A stretch of DNA of 64,000 nucleotides from NCBI RefSeq assembly GCF_030816915.1, contig NZ_JAUSYN010000002.1:372001-436000 (forward strand), given 5' to 3'. This DNA comes from Streptomyces sp. B3I8. Lineage in GTDB: Bacteria; Actinomycetota; Actinomycetes; Streptomycetales; Streptomycetaceae. This document shows, piece after piece, positions 34,571-44,005 of the stretch (positions are counted from its first letter, which is position 1; every line of letters begins with the position of its first letter). The notes under the pieces were generated by a model. That model saw nothing but the letters and a program-made list of their open reading frames with translations. It was not told the origin of the DNA and did no database searches. The position numbers and the translations under genes were made by a program.

Positions 34571-35452
34571 ATGGGTGTGCGACCGGGACTCGTGCTGTCG
34601 GTGGTCTTCGCGCTGTGTGCGGCGTTCAGCAACGCGCTGGCCACCGTGCTGCAACGGCGGGCCGCGTTGAGTGTCCCCGAGTCGCGGGGGTTCCGCTTCG
34701 GGCTGGTCGTCGACCTGCTGCACCGGCCGGTCTGGGTCGCCGGGATGCTCGCGGTGGTGGCGGCGGGGATCGGACAGGCGGCGGCGCTGGCCACCGGGCC
34801 GCTCTCGCTCGTCCAGCCGCTGTTCGTGCTGGAGCTGCCACTGGCCCTGCTGCTCGCCTCGCTGATGACGCGCAACCGGATGCCGGGCGCGCTGTGGCTG
34901 GCCGTGGCGGCGGTGGTCGCCGGGCTGGGCGTCGCGCTGGCGGCCGCCGCGCCCTCGGGACACCGCGAACAGGTGTCCCCCCACCGGTGGATCCCGACGC
35001 TGGTCGCCTGCGCCGGACTGGTGGCGCTGCTGGTCGCGGCCGGGCTCAGAAGGCCGAACGGCAAGGCGCGGGCCGGCTGCCTCGGCGCGGCCACCGCCGT
35101 CTGCTACGCGCTGACCGCCGGGTTGATGAAGGCCGCCGTGGCGGTACTGGACTCCGACGGACTTCTCGCCTTCCTCACCGTGTGGCAGACGTACGCGTTC
35201 GCGGCGGCCGGGGTGTGCGCGGTGCTGCTGCTGGAGCACTCGATGCAGGGCGGTCCGCTGGTCGCCTCCCAGCCGGCGCTCACCCTCGGGGACGCGACGG
35301 TGAGCCTGCTGCTGGGGGTGGTGCTGTACCAGGAGCACATCCGCACCGGCTGGTGGCTGCTGCCGCAGCTGCTGGGCGTGGGCCTGATCATCGGGGGTGT
35401 GCTGGTGCTCGCGCGCCGGGGGACGGATCTGCGCGCGACCGCGACTTCTTGA
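34571..35452 (+). CDS. DMT-superfamily (EamA/NIPA-like) membrane transporter
   Basis: This 293-residue protein is almost entirely hydrophobic, with about nine or ten membrane helices. Paired EamA-like halves are suggested by repeated 'TGPLSLVQPLFVLELPLALL' and 'ASQPALTLGDATVSLLLGV' segments. Members export or import metabolites or divalent cations. The ATG at 34571 is chosen because hydrophobic coding begins there. It is a single gene, convergent with the dehydrogenase gene. The substrate is unknown. Confidence 0.88.
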   Translation: MGVRPGLVLSVVFALCAAFSNALATVLQRRAALSVPESRGFRFGLVVDLLHRPVWVAGMLAVVAAGIGQAAALATGPLSLVQPLFVLELPLALLLASLMTRNRMPGALWLAVAAVVAGLGVALAAAAPSGHREQVSPHRWIPTLVACAGLVALLVAAGLRRPNGKARAGCLGAATAVCYALTAGLMKAAVAVLDSDGLLAFLTVWQTYAFAAAGVCAVLLLEHSMQGGPLVASQPALTLGDATVSLLLGVVLYQEHIRTGWWLLPQLLGVGLIIGGVLVLARRGTDLRATATS

Positions 35453-35484
35453 GGGGGGACGGGCGACGTGGCCGCCCGCCCCCT
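35453..35484. terminator. GC hairpin between convergent genes
   Basis: GGGGGGACGGGCG pairs with CGCCCGCCCCC around an ACGTGGC loop, with one bulge, just after the DMT transporter stop. It lies between two converging genes and may serve both. Confidence 0.55.
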
Positions 35485-35498
35485 GCCACCCCCGCCCG

Positions 35499-36722
35499 TC
35501 AGCGCGTCTGCGCCCGCTCGAAGTACGCGACCAGTTCCGGGTCCAGCTCGGGGACCTCGCGGGGTGTGCCGCCGTCGCGCAGTGACTCGGTGGCCCGCAC
35601 TCCGGCGGCGACGGCCATCCGCGCGGCGACGGGCGAGGTGTCCGTGGTGCCGCCCTCGCGCACGAACCTGAGGAACTCGTCGATCAGCAGCGGGTCGGCG
35701 CCACCGTGCTCCTCGCCGTCCTCGCCCTCCTCCCCGGGCACGGTGTTCTCGGTGAGCGGCACGGCGTACTCCGCGTCGGGTTCGGCCCGGTAGGCGGAGC
35801 GGCGGGAGTTCCACACCCGGACCACCGCCCCCTCCTCGTCGCCGAAGTTCTCCAGGCGGCCCGCGTCACCGATGACGGTGTAGTTGCGCCAGTAGTCGGG
35901 GGTGAAGTGGCACTGCTGGTAGGCGGCCAGTACCCCGTTGTCCAGACGCATGTTGAGCAGCGACACGTCCTCCACGTCGATGACCGGGTTGAGTCCGCGC
36001 TGGGTGTGCGGCGGCCAGTGGCCGTCGGCGGTGTGCCAGTCGGCGTGCTTGGGCTCGCCGGGGGCCCTGCGGTTCGGGTTGTCCCCGTAGACCATCAGGT
36101 CGCCGAGGGCCTGCACCCGCTGTGCGTAGCCGCCCGCGAGCCAGTGCAGCACGTCGATGTCGTGGGCCGCCTTCTGGAGCAGCAGTCCGGTGGTGTGCCG
36201 GCGCTCCGCGTGCCAGTCCTTGAAGTACCAGTCGCCGCCGTACCCCACGAAGTGCCGCACCCAGACGGTCTTGACCTCGCCGATCTCGCCGCGCGTGATG
36301 ATGTCGCGCATCAGCCGGATCACCGGCATGTGCCGCATGTTGTGTCCGACGTAGAGACGGGTGCCGGTCTCGTACGCCGTGCGCAGGATCGCGTCGCACC
36401 GCTCGACGGTGATGTCGAGGGGCTTCTCGACGAAGACGGGCTTGCCCGCTTCGAGCGCCTCGCGGGCGAGGTCGGCGTGGGTGTGGTCGGGGGTGAGGAC
36501 CAGGACGGCGTCGACGTCCGGGGCGTGGAGCACCTTCCTGTGGTCCTCGGTCAGGCGGACTCCGGGGAACGCCGCCGCGGCCTCCTTGCGGGCCGCCCCG
36601 TCGGGGTCGGCGAGCGCGACGATCCGGGATCCGTGGCCCGGCCGGTGCGCGGTACGTGCGAGCGAGCCGCGCAGCCCGAAGCCGAGGACACCGAGCCGGA
36701 GGTCGTGGGGGGCGTCGGTCAT
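35499..36722 (-). CDS. Gfo/Idh/MocA-family oxidoreductase
   Basis: This is a 407-residue NAD(P)-dependent dehydrogenase, usually acting on sugars, inositols or their derivatives. The N-terminal Rossmann motif is 'LGVLGFGLRGS' and the family's catalytic EKPLDIT motif follows near residue 98. The C-terminal domain includes an acidic loop (EEGEDGEEHGG). It starts 67 bases after the secreted DUF4832 gene on the same strand, so they are probably cotranscribed, and both face the sugar ABC transporter. It may process a released or imported sugar. Confidence 0.92.
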   Translation of the reverse strand: MTDAPHDLRLGVLGFGLRGSLARTAHRPGHGSRIVALADPDGAARKEAAAAFPGVRLTEDHRKVLHAPDVDAVLVLTPDHTHADLAREALEAGKPVFVEKPLDITVERCDAILRTAYETGTRLYVGHNMRHMPVIRLMRDIITRGEIGEVKTVWVRHFVGYGGDWYFKDWHAERRHTTGLLLQKAAHDIDVLHWLAGGYAQRVQALGDLMVYGDNPNRRAPGEPKHADWHTADGHWPPHTQRGLNPVIDVEDVSLLNMRLDNGVLAAYQQCHFTPDYWRNYTVIGDAGRLENFGDEEGAVVRVWNSRRSAYRAEPDAEYAVPLTENTVPGEEGEDGEEHGGADPLLIDEFLRFVREGGTTDTSPVAARMAVAAGVRATESLRDGGTPREVPELDPELVAYFERAQTR

Positions 36723-36789
36723 GACAGTTGCGCCTTTCTGATGGGTGGTGCGTGTCGCTTCGTGCCGGGTCCGTGGTGTGCGGCGGGGG

Positions 36790-38814
36790 TCAGTTCACGG
36801 TGATCCTGTCGATGTCGGGTGCCCAGCCGTCGGGGTTGGCGAGGGTGACGGTGTTGTCCGTACCCGCCCGCAGGTCCAGCCGCACCGTGGTGGTCCCGGT
36901 GGTGTTCCAGTCGGCGGTCGGGGCGAAGGAGAGGGTGCGGTCGGCGCCGTCGTCGGCCCGGACGGTGGCGGTGCGGGCGGTCTGGGTGGCGTAGTGCACG
37001 GTGACGGTGCGGGTGCCTCCGGTGCCGCCGTCGACATGACGGAAGGTGAGGGTGGCGCCGTTGCCGAGGTAGCCCACCTTGCGGCCGCCGGAGCAGCCGG
37101 AGCAGTCGGCCACGACGGCCCCGCCGGTGAGCGTGTTGCCGGAGTCCTCGGCCTCGTAGTCCGCGGGATCGGGGCTCTGGCCGGAGCCGACGGTCATCGC
37201 GCCGAGGTCGAGCCAACCGTCGCTGTTCTGGGCGGCGTTGGCGAAGCGCAGCTTCTTGGCGCGGAGGCTCACCTTCTCCAGGGGATTGTCGACCTTCATC
37301 ACGAGCCGGTAGCCGCCCCGGTCGACGCCGGTGAGGTCGACGGAGGCGTCGAAGTAACGCGGGCTGCCGAAGTCGAGGTAGGCGGGGTCGGCGCCCACTC
37401 CCCAGTCCGGGAAGGCCCTGATCCTGGTGGGCATGACCGTGCGCAGGTCCCAGGAGGTGTCCCAGTCCTCGACGACGTCGCCGGAGGCGTCCTTCAGGCC
37501 CAGGCGGACCTTCCAGGGGTAGTAGAAGGGTGCGACGCCGGTGTTGGCGATCCGCACGCCGACCTTGGTGGTGCCCTCGGCGGTGTCGTGGAAGTAGGCG
37601 TCGGTGACACCCAGGTTGTAGCCCATCAGCCGGACCGCGGCGGCCACGTTCGGGTCGGTGGCGGAGTAGTTCGCGCTGCCCTCGTTGATCTTCCAGGTGG
37701 TGTGCTCCAGCTCGACGCACGCCTTCATCCCGTCCACGCCGCCGGACCCGCCGGGCCAGTTCGCGAAGGCGTTCGGCTGGATCTCGGGCCGTACCTCGCC
37801 GCCCATGGAGGCGGTGGTCCAGCGGTTCTCGACGCCGTGTTCGAGGGCCTTCTGCAGCTGTGCCCAGGGGGCGCCGCCCATCGACTCGGGGAGTGTGACG
37901 CCCTGTGCGGGTGAGCCCTCCCGGTAGCAGAAGGAGTCGTCGTGGTAGCCGACGTCAGGCCGGCCGTCGGCGGCGCCGCCCGCGGAGTCGGCGTACCGCA
38001 GCTCGATCTTGGTGTGGGTGAAGGCCTGGTCATAGGCGTCGACGATCTCGGCGGCGTGGGCGTCGGTGGGCATGTGGTTCGGGTACGAGTCGCCCGAGGT
38101 GTCGGTGTCGTAGGGCCAGGTGTGCCACTCGCCCCACAGGCCGATCAGCCCGAGGTGGATGTAGCCCAGGCGTGGATCGCCGTCGTAGCGCGCGCCGAAG
38201 GCGGCGACGAACCTCTTGAGCGCGTCGAGCAGGTAGGGGCTGTCGTAGTCGGGGCTGGTGGTGCCCCAGTAGGCGTTGTCGCGGTTGTTCACGTGCCCGG
38301 CGAAGCAGGGGGGAATGGCGTTGGCGGGGTGGCTGCCGGAGCCGCCCGGATACTCCATGTAGAAGCGGACCGCTGCCTGGTTGCCGGCCGCGGCGATGGC
38401 GTCCAGCGAGTCGTCCAGGGCGCTCCAGTCGTAACGGCCGCAGTCGGAGGCGTCCTTCATGACCTCCGACAGGCCGAAGTAGGACCAGGTCAGCGAGTGC
38501 GGGTAGCCGGTGTTCTGGTCGCCCCCGGGCTGGTAGAAGCGGGCGAATCCCTTGAGCGGGTTGTCCAACGGTGCGTCACCGGCGGCCAGGGCGTGGACCG
38601 GGAGCGTGGGGTCCGGGTCCGGGCCGGGCGCCGGGCGGTCGGGCACGCCGGCGGCGGACGCGGCGGCGCCGGTGCCGGCACCGGGGCCGGCACCGGGGCC
38701 GCCGTCGGGGGTGGCCCGGGCGGTGCCGGGCAGTGCCGTGAGGGTGAGGGCGAGTGCCGCCGAGCTGAGAGCGGCCCACAGTCTTCTGCGGCGTCCGGGC
38801 GTGTACGTGCGCAT
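36790..38814 (-). CDS. Secreted DUF4832 protein with C-terminal carbohydrate-binding-like module
   Basis: This is a 674-residue exported protein. The signal peptide covers about residues 1-34 (RRRRLWAALSSAALALTLTALPGTARA), followed by a Gly/Pro/Ala linker. The DUF4832 region (about 75-520), with 'GLIGLWGEWHTWPYD', looks like a glycoside-hydrolase TIM barrel in which Glu residues could be catalytic. The last 120 residues, after 'ADYEAEDSGN', resemble a CBM6/CBM35 module. It is divergent from the sugar permease operon, so it probably attacks an extracellular polysaccharide whose products the transporter takes up (inference). Confidence 0.87.
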   Translation of the reverse strand: MRTYTPGRRRRLWAALSSAALALTLTALPGTARATPDGGPGAGPGAGTGAAASAAGVPDRPAPGPDPDPTLPVHALAAGDAPLDNPLKGFARFYQPGGDQNTGYPHSLTWSYFGLSEVMKDASDCGRYDWSALDDSLDAIAAAGNQAAVRFYMEYPGGSGSHPANAIPPCFAGHVNNRDNAYWGTTSPDYDSPYLLDALKRFVAAFGARYDGDPRLGYIHLGLIGLWGEWHTWPYDTDTSGDSYPNHMPTDAHAAEIVDAYDQAFTHTKIELRYADSAGGAADGRPDVGYHDDSFCYREGSPAQGVTLPESMGGAPWAQLQKALEHGVENRWTTASMGGEVRPEIQPNAFANWPGGSGGVDGMKACVELEHTTWKINEGSANYSATDPNVAAAVRLMGYNLGVTDAYFHDTAEGTTKVGVRIANTGVAPFYYPWKVRLGLKDASGDVVEDWDTSWDLRTVMPTRIRAFPDWGVGADPAYLDFGSPRYFDASVDLTGVDRGGYRLVMKVDNPLEKVSLRAKKLRFANAAQNSDGWLDLGAMTVGSGQSPDPADYEAEDSGNTLTGGAVVADCSGCSGGRKVGYLGNGATLTFRHVDGGTGGTRTVTVHYATQTARTATVRADDGADRTLSFAPTADWNTTGTTTVRLDLRAGTDNTVTLANPDGWAPDIDRITVN

Positions 38815-39066
38815 CGGTCGACCTCCGGGGTGCGGTTGCGGTGGGGGTGGCCGGTGACCCGGCCGTCGGTCCGGTCGGTGCGTCCGGGAACCGCCGTACC
38901 GCGGTTCCCGGACGCACCGGGGAGGCTGCTCCGCTCGTCCGTCGAGCGTGGCTGAATTTCGATCAATTATGCGCCACCATTGACAAAGTTTCGCTGTTGC
39001 TCATCAATATGTGGGCACAGCGCTCCACTGGCAAGAGGTGCGGCGCAGATCTTCTTCGGAGGCGTG
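38815..39066. promoter_or_regulatory. Divergent sugar-locus control region with HrdB-like promoter
   Basis: This 252-base spacer has a marked AT-rich island (38955-39012). On the plus strand a perfect -35 TTGACA at 38980-38985 is followed, 17 to 19 bases on, by ATCAATAT at 39003-39010 as a -10 candidate. GGAGG precedes the permease start. I could not recognise the ROK operator here. Confidence 0.6.
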
Positions 39067-40023
39067 ATGATGGGCGCCAACACGACAGTCGCGCCACCCC
39101 GGCCACGTGCCGGCGATGGCACGGGCAAGGGTGCGAGCCCGGGGCAGCCCCGCAGGGCGCGCGACGACCGGAAGGCGGCCTGGCTGTTCCTCGCCCCGGC
39201 GCTGGCCGGTTTCGCACTGTTCTACGCGTATCCGACCGCCCGGGGCGTCTACTACTCGCTCACCGACTACAGCCTGCTCGACGACCCGCACTTCACCGGC
39301 ACGGAGAACTACCGCGAACTGATCGGCGACGACCAGTTCTGGAACGCGCTCAAGGTCACCGGGTACTACGTCGTGCTGAACATCGGCGCGCAGACGGTCC
39401 TCGCCCTGGGGCTCGCCACCCTGATGCACCGGCTGACCCGCTCGGTGGCGCTGCGCGCGATGCTGCTCGTGCCGTGGCTGGTGCCCAACGTCACCGTCGG
39501 CCTGCTGTGGATGTGGATGCTCGACGCCAACCTCGGCCTCGTGAACCACGTGCTCGGCGCCCTCGGCGTGGGCCCCACCGGCTTCCTCACCTCACCGACC
39601 TGGGCGATGCCCACCGTCGCCGGCATCAACGTCTGGGCCTACACCGGCTACACGGCGCTGCTGCTGTACGCGGGCATGCTGCAGATCCCGCAACACCTCT
39701 ACGAGAGCGCCTCGTTGGACGGCGCGGGCGAGTGGCGGACGTTCACCCGCATCACCCTGCCGCTGCTGCGCCCGGTCCTGGCGCTGGTCCTGGTGGTCTC
39801 CCTGATCGGCTCGTTCCAGATCTTCGACACGATCGCCGTCACCACCAAGGGCGGGCCGATCGGCGCCACGCGGGTCATCTACTTCTACATCTACGAACAG
39901 GCCTTCACCAACTTCCACATGGGGTACGCCTCCGCGATCGCCGTGATCCTCGCGCTGCTCCTCGGTGTGCTGACCGCCGTGCAGATGCGGCTGCTGCGCG
40001 CGTCCCGTTCGGACCTGGCCTGA
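39067..40023 (+). CDS. Sugar ABC transporter permease (MalF-like)
   Basis: This is one of two inner-membrane subunits of a CUT1-type carbohydrate importer. It has 318 residues and six membrane helices after a hydrophilic 30-residue N-terminus. The cytoplasmic EAA loop is 'YESASLDGAGEWRTFTRITL', which contacts the ATPase. It is first in an operon with the second permease, a binding lipoprotein and alpha-galactosidase. No ATPase gene is present; Streptomyces commonly use the shared MsiK ATPase for such systems. Confidence 0.94.
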   Translation: MMGANTTVAPPRPRAGDGTGKGASPGQPRRARDDRKAAWLFLAPALAGFALFYAYPTARGVYYSLTDYSLLDDPHFTGTENYRELIGDDQFWNALKVTGYYVVLNIGAQTVLALGLATLMHRLTRSVALRAMLLVPWLVPNVTVGLLWMWMLDANLGLVNHVLGALGVGPTGFLTSPTWAMPTVAGINVWAYTGYTALLLYAGMLQIPQHLYESASLDGAGEWRTFTRITLPLLRPVLALVLVVSLIGSFQIFDTIAVTTKGGPIGATRVIYFYIYEQAFTNFHMGYASAIAVILALLLGVLTAVQMRLLRASRSDLA

Positions 40024-40032
40024 GGAGCGACC

Positions 40033-40983
40033 ATGACACGCACGCGCACCGGCGACCGCACGCACACCCGCACGCACATCCACTCCCGCACCCGCACCCG
40101 CACCCGCGGCCGTCTCACGCCGGGCCGGGTCCTCGCCTGGACACTGATGACCGTCGCCCTGGTGGCGACCCTCTTCCCCTTCTACTGGATGGTCCGTACC
40201 GCGCTGACCCCCGCGGCCGACCTCTACTCCGACTCCACCGGCCCCTTCCCCCGGCACCCTACGATGATCAACTTCTGGCGGGTGCTCGGACTCACCAGCC
40301 AGGAGGAGGCCAGGGCCGCCGGCGGCTCGGGCGCGCAGGTCGACTTCCTGCGCTACCTGCTCAACTCGGTCGTCTACAGCGGTCTCATCGCCTTCCTGCA
40401 GACGCTGTTCTGCGCGATGGCCGGCTACGCCTTCGCCCGACTCCGCTTTCCCGGCCGGGACGCGGTCTTCGGCGTGCTGATCGCCGCGCTGATGGTGCCG
40501 CCGATCTTCACCGTGCTGCCCAACTTCGTGCTCGTGAAGAACCTCGGCTGGCTCAACACCTTCGCCGGCATGGTCGCGCCGAGCGTGCTCATGACGCCGT
40601 TCGCCGTCTTCTTCCTGCGCCAGTTCTTCCTGTCCATTCCGCGCGAGGTCGAGGAGGCCGCCGTCCTGGACGGGGTCGGCCCCTGGGGCGTCTTCTGGCG
40701 CGTGGTCATGCCGATGAGCCGGGGCCCCCTGCTCACCATCGGGCTGACGACCGCGGTGTGGGCCTGGAAGGACTACCTGTGGCCGCTGCTGACCGGCCGT
40801 GAGGAGGAGACCCGCGTCCTGACGGTCGCGCTCGGCATCTTCCAGCAGCAGTCCCCCAACACCCAGCCGGACTGGACCGGTCTGATGGCCGGCTCCACCC
40901 TCTCCGTGCTGCCCGTCCTCGTCGTCCTGATCCTCCTCGGCCGCCGGCTGGTCGAGTCCCTGAACTTCACCGGCATCAAGTGA
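40033..40983 (+). CDS. Sugar ABC transporter permease (MalG-like)
   Basis: This second CUT1 permease has 316 residues. The EAA loop is 'VEEAAVLDGVGPWGVFWRVV'. The first 27 residues are odd: an Arg/Thr/His repeat (RTRTGDRTHTRTHIHSRTRT) coded by CGCAC-type repeats, before the first helix. It begins nine bases after the first permease stops. Its own stop lies in a 17-18 bp tandem repeat (40968-41019). Confidence 0.94.
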   Translation: MTRTRTGDRTHTRTHIHSRTRTRTRGRLTPGRVLAWTLMTVALVATLFPFYWMVRTALTPAADLYSDSTGPFPRHPTMINFWRVLGLTSQEEARAAGGSGAQVDFLRYLLNSVVYSGLIAFLQTLFCAMAGYAFARLRFPGRDAVFGVLIAALMVPPIFTVLPNFVLVKNLGWLNTFAGMVAPSVLMTPFAVFFLRQFFLSIPREVEEAAVLDGVGPWGVFWRVVMPMSRGPLLTIGLTTAVWAWKDYLWPLLTGREEETRVLTVALGIFQQQSPNTQPDWTGLMAGSTLSVLPVLVVLILLGRRLVESLNFTGIK

Positions 40984-41019
40984 GCACCGGGCGTCAGGTG
41001 CTCACCGTCATCAAGTGAC
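40968..41019 (+). repeat. Three 17-18 bp tandem units over the permease stop codon
   Basis: Units at 40968-40984 (CACCGGCATCAAGTGAG), 40985-41002 (diverged) and 41003-41019 (CACCGTCATCAAGTGAC) follow head to tail. The first contains the last codons and the TGA of the permease gene; the third nearly repeats it. Confidence 0.82.
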
Positions 41020-41073
41020 CGGCACTCCCGCGTGCCCGCACATTCCCCAGTTCCTCCAGAGAGGCACCCCGAC

Positions 41074-42417
41074 ATGCGATCCACCCACCGGCGCGCCGGC
41101 GCGGCACTGCTGTGCCTGGCCGCCACCGCGACCTTCGTCTCCTGCGGCAGCTCCGACGAGGGCTCCGGCTCCGCCACGCTCGACTACTGGCTCTGGGACG
41201 ACAAGCAGCTCCCCGCCTACCAGGAGTGCGCGGACGCCTTCCACAAGGCCAACCCGGACATCACCGTCAAGATCACTCAGACGGCGTGGGCCCAGTACTG
41301 GCAGAACCTGACCACCCAGCTCACCTCAGGCGACGCCCCGGACGTGTGGACCAACCAGAGCTCGTACTATCCGCAGTTCGCCACCAGCAACCAGCTCCTG
41401 GACCTCGAACCGCTGGCCGAGCGCGACAAGGTGGACCTGTCCGCCTACCAGGACGGCCTGGCCGACGTCTGGACCAAGGACGGCAAGCGCTACGGCCTGC
41501 CCAAGGACTGGGACACCATGGCACTCGTCTACAACACCACGATGCTGAAGAAGCAGGGCATCGACAAGGCCCAACTGGACAAGCTCACCTGGAACCCGTC
41601 GGACGGTGGCACGCTGGAGCGGGCGATCGCCAAGTCCACCGTCGACAGCGAGGGCCGCGACGGACTCGACCCGGACTTCGACAAGAACCACATCAAGGTC
41701 TACGGGTTCCTGCCCGAGTGGGCCGACGGCTCCCAGGGGCAGAACGGCTGGGGCGACCTGGCCGCCGCCAACGGGTTCACCTACCTCGACAAGAACCCCT
41801 GGGGCACCCACTACCGCTACGACGACCCGAAGCTCGCCGACACCATCGGCTGGTTCAAGCACCTGATCGACAAGGGGTACGCGCCCCGCTTCGACAAGCA
41901 GTCCACGGTCGCCAACTCGGAACTCCTCCTGGCCGGCAAGGGCGCGATCATGGTCACCGGCTCGTGGACCATCTCCACCTTCACCGACCCCAAGGTGAAG
42001 GGGAAGTTGGCCTTCGCGCCGCTGCCGGTCGGGCCCGCGGGGCGCAAGAGCGCCATCAACGGGCTCGCCGACTCCATCTGGGCCGGCACCAAGCACCAGG
42101 AGCAGGCCTGGAGTTGGGTGAAGTACCTGGGCTCCGCCGACTGCCAGGACCGGGTGGCCGAGCACGCCGTGGTCTTCCCCGCCCTCAAGGAGGCCACCCG
42201 CAAGGCGCTGGCCGCGCACAAGGCCAAGGGGCACGACGTCAGCGTGTTCACCGACGTCACGGCGGCGAAGGAGACCTTCCCGCTGCCCGTCACCGAACAC
42301 GGCACGGAGATCAACCCCCTGGTGCAGGACGCCATCCAGTCCGCCGTCCTCGGCCGGGCCACGCCGCAGAAGGCGCTGAAGGACGTCAACGACAAGGTCA
42401 ACGCCCTCTTCAAGTAG
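41074..42417 (+). CDS. Extracellular sugar-binding lipoprotein (family 1)
   Basis: This captures the sugar outside the membrane and delivers it to the two permeases. It has 447 residues. The signal peptide ends in a lipobox with Cys24 (TFVSC), so the mature protein is lipid-anchored. Later segments such as 'MVTGSWTISTF' are typical of family 1 binding proteins. The start follows GAGAGGC at about 12 bases. A hairpin directly after the gene (42425-42446) may protect its mRNA and raise its level over the next gene. Confidence 0.94.
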   Translation: MRSTHRRAGAALLCLAATATFVSCGSSDEGSGSATLDYWLWDDKQLPAYQECADAFHKANPDITVKITQTAWAQYWQNLTTQLTSGDAPDVWTNQSSYYPQFATSNQLLDLEPLAERDKVDLSAYQDGLADVWTKDGKRYGLPKDWDTMALVYNTTMLKKQGIDKAQLDKLTWNPSDGGTLERAIAKSTVDSEGRDGLDPDFDKNHIKVYGFLPEWADGSQGQNGWGDLAAANGFTYLDKNPWGTHYRYDDPKLADTIGWFKHLIDKGYAPRFDKQSTVANSELLLAGKGAIMVTGSWTISTFTDPKVKGKLAFAPLPVGPAGRKSAINGLADSIWAGTKHQEQAWSWVKYLGSADCQDRVAEHAVVFPALKEATRKALAAHKAKGHDVSVFTDVTAAKETFPLPVTEHGTEINPLVQDAIQSAVLGRATPQKALKDVNDKVNALFK

Positions 42418-42424
42418 GCCTCCC

Positions 42425-42446
42425 GGCAGCCGGCGTCCCGGCTGCC
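42425..42446 (+). terminator. Intercistronic hairpin after the binding-protein gene
   Basis: GGCAGCCGG (42425-42433) and CCGGCTGCC (42438-42446) form a perfect 9-bp stem with a CGTC loop, between the lipoprotein and alpha-galactosidase genes. Such hairpins often stabilise or partly terminate the message so that binding protein is made in excess. Confidence 0.6.
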
Positions 42447-42478
42447 CACTTCCCCCACCGGTTCACGCAAGGAGATCC

Positions 42479-43978
42479 ATGGCCCAGCTCCTCACCCTCG
42501 ACGCGCGCACCTTCGCCGTCGAACTGGAGGACCACGCTCCGCCGCAGGCCGTCGGCGGCGGCCTGCTGCTGCCCCCGGGACGCGTCGCCGTCCTGCACGG
42601 GCTGGGCGACGCCCACTTCTACCGGCACGGACACAACTCCTGGAGCCCCTGCGGCTGGCGCCGCCTCTCGGAGCCGCCGCTGCGCATCGAGAGCGCCGAG
42701 CGCCGGCTGACCGCCGACGACACGACGTGGGACGACCCCGCCCGGCACCACTCCTCCGCCGTCGCCGCCCTCCAGGGCGCCGACGGGCGGGTGCTCCTGC
42801 TGGGCGCCCTCGGCCTCGACGTCCCGCGGCTCACCGCCGACCGCGACACCCTCGCCGGCTGGTACGAGCACGCCACCGCCCCCTGGTTCCTGGCGTACGG
42901 CACCGAGGAGGACGTCTTCGCCGCCTACGCCCGCCACCTCGGCACCCGGCTGGGTCGCTCCACCCGGCGCGCGGGCAACGTGTGGTGCAGCTGGTACGCC
43001 TACTACGAGAACATCACCGAGGAACAGCTCACCAAGGACATCACCGCCCTGCGCGGCCTTCCCTTCGACGTCGTCCAGGTCGACGACGGCTGGGAACGGA
43101 CGGTGGGCGACTGGGAGGCCAACGACAAGTTCCCCTCCGGAATGCGCAGTCTCGCGGAGCGCGTCACCGGCGCTGGGCTGCGCCCGGGGCTGTGGATCGC
43201 GCCGTTCATCGTGCTCCCCGGCTCCCGCACCGCCCGCGAGCGTCCCGAACTGCTCCTGCGCGACGACGACGGCCGGCCCGCGGTGGCCGGCCACAACTGG
43301 GGCAGCCCCTACTGGGTCCTCGACCTGACCCTGCCCGCGGCCCGGGACCACCTGCGGGAGACCGTCCGCCGCGTCACCCACGAGTGGGGGTACACCTACC
43401 TCAAGCTGGACTTCCTCCAGGCCGCCACCACACCGGGGCGGCACGCCGAGCCCATGGGCCGCGAGGAGGTCTTCCGCACCGGGCTGCGGATCATCCGTGA
43501 GGAGGCGGGCCCCGACGTCTACCTCCTCGCCAGTGGAGCACCGCTGCTGCCCTCGCTCGGGCTGGCCGACGGGCTGCGCAGCGGCCCCGACGTGGCGCCG
43601 CTGTGGGAGCACTACGCCACCCAGGACCCCTCCGACGCCCTGGCCCGCAACGCCGTCGTCAACACGCTGCACCGGCTGTGGCAGTCGCCGTTGCTGGAGG
43701 TCGACCCGGACGTCGTGTACTTCCGCAGCCGGCTGAACCTGCTCACCGACCAGCAGCAGGGCCTGCTGCGCGACCTCGCCGACATCTGCGGGTTCCGGGC
43801 CGTCTCCGACCCGCCCGGCTGGCTGCGCCCGGACGAACTGGAGGCGATGACAAGGTACTTGCGGGCCCGCCCCGAGATCCGGCGCACCGGTCGCTACCGG
43901 TTCCTGCTCGACGGGCGGGAGGTCGACTTCGGGCCGGTCGCGCACCCGGGGCAGGAGCAGCGCTACCCCATCGCCTGA
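42479..43978 (+). CDS. Alpha-galactosidase-like glycoside hydrolase, GH36/clan D
   Basis: This is a 499-residue intracellular glycosidase with no signal peptide. The central barrel shows 'WCSWYAYYENITEEQL' and 'VQVDDGWERTVGDW'. The likely nucleophile is Asp311 in YLKLDF and the acid/base Asp371 in RSGPDV (positions assigned by family pattern). It is shorter than classic 700-residue GH36 enzymes. As the last gene of the transport operon it probably splits the imported alpha-galactoside. Other clan-D activities, such as alpha-N-acetylgalactosaminidase, remain possible. Confidence 0.9.
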   Translation: MAQLLTLDARTFAVELEDHAPPQAVGGGLLLPPGRVAVLHGLGDAHFYRHGHNSWSPCGWRRLSEPPLRIESAERRLTADDTTWDDPARHHSSAVAALQGADGRVLLLGALGLDVPRLTADRDTLAGWYEHATAPWFLAYGTEEDVFAAYARHLGTRLGRSTRRAGNVWCSWYAYYENITEEQLTKDITALRGLPFDVVQVDDGWERTVGDWEANDKFPSGMRSLAERVTGAGLRPGLWIAPFIVLPGSRTARERPELLLRDDDGRPAVAGHNWGSPYWVLDLTLPAARDHLRETVRRVTHEWGYTYLKLDFLQAATTPGRHAEPMGREEVFRTGLRIIREEAGPDVYLLASGAPLLPSLGLADGLRSGPDVAPLWEHYATQDPSDALARNAVVNTLHRLWQSPLLEVDPDVVYFRSRLNLLTDQQQGLLRDLADICGFRAVSDPPGWLRPDELEAMTRYLRARPEIRRTGRYRFLLDGREVDFGPVAHPGQEQRYPIA

Positions 43979-44005
43979 TCCGGCACGCGTCCGGCCCTGA
44001 ACCGG

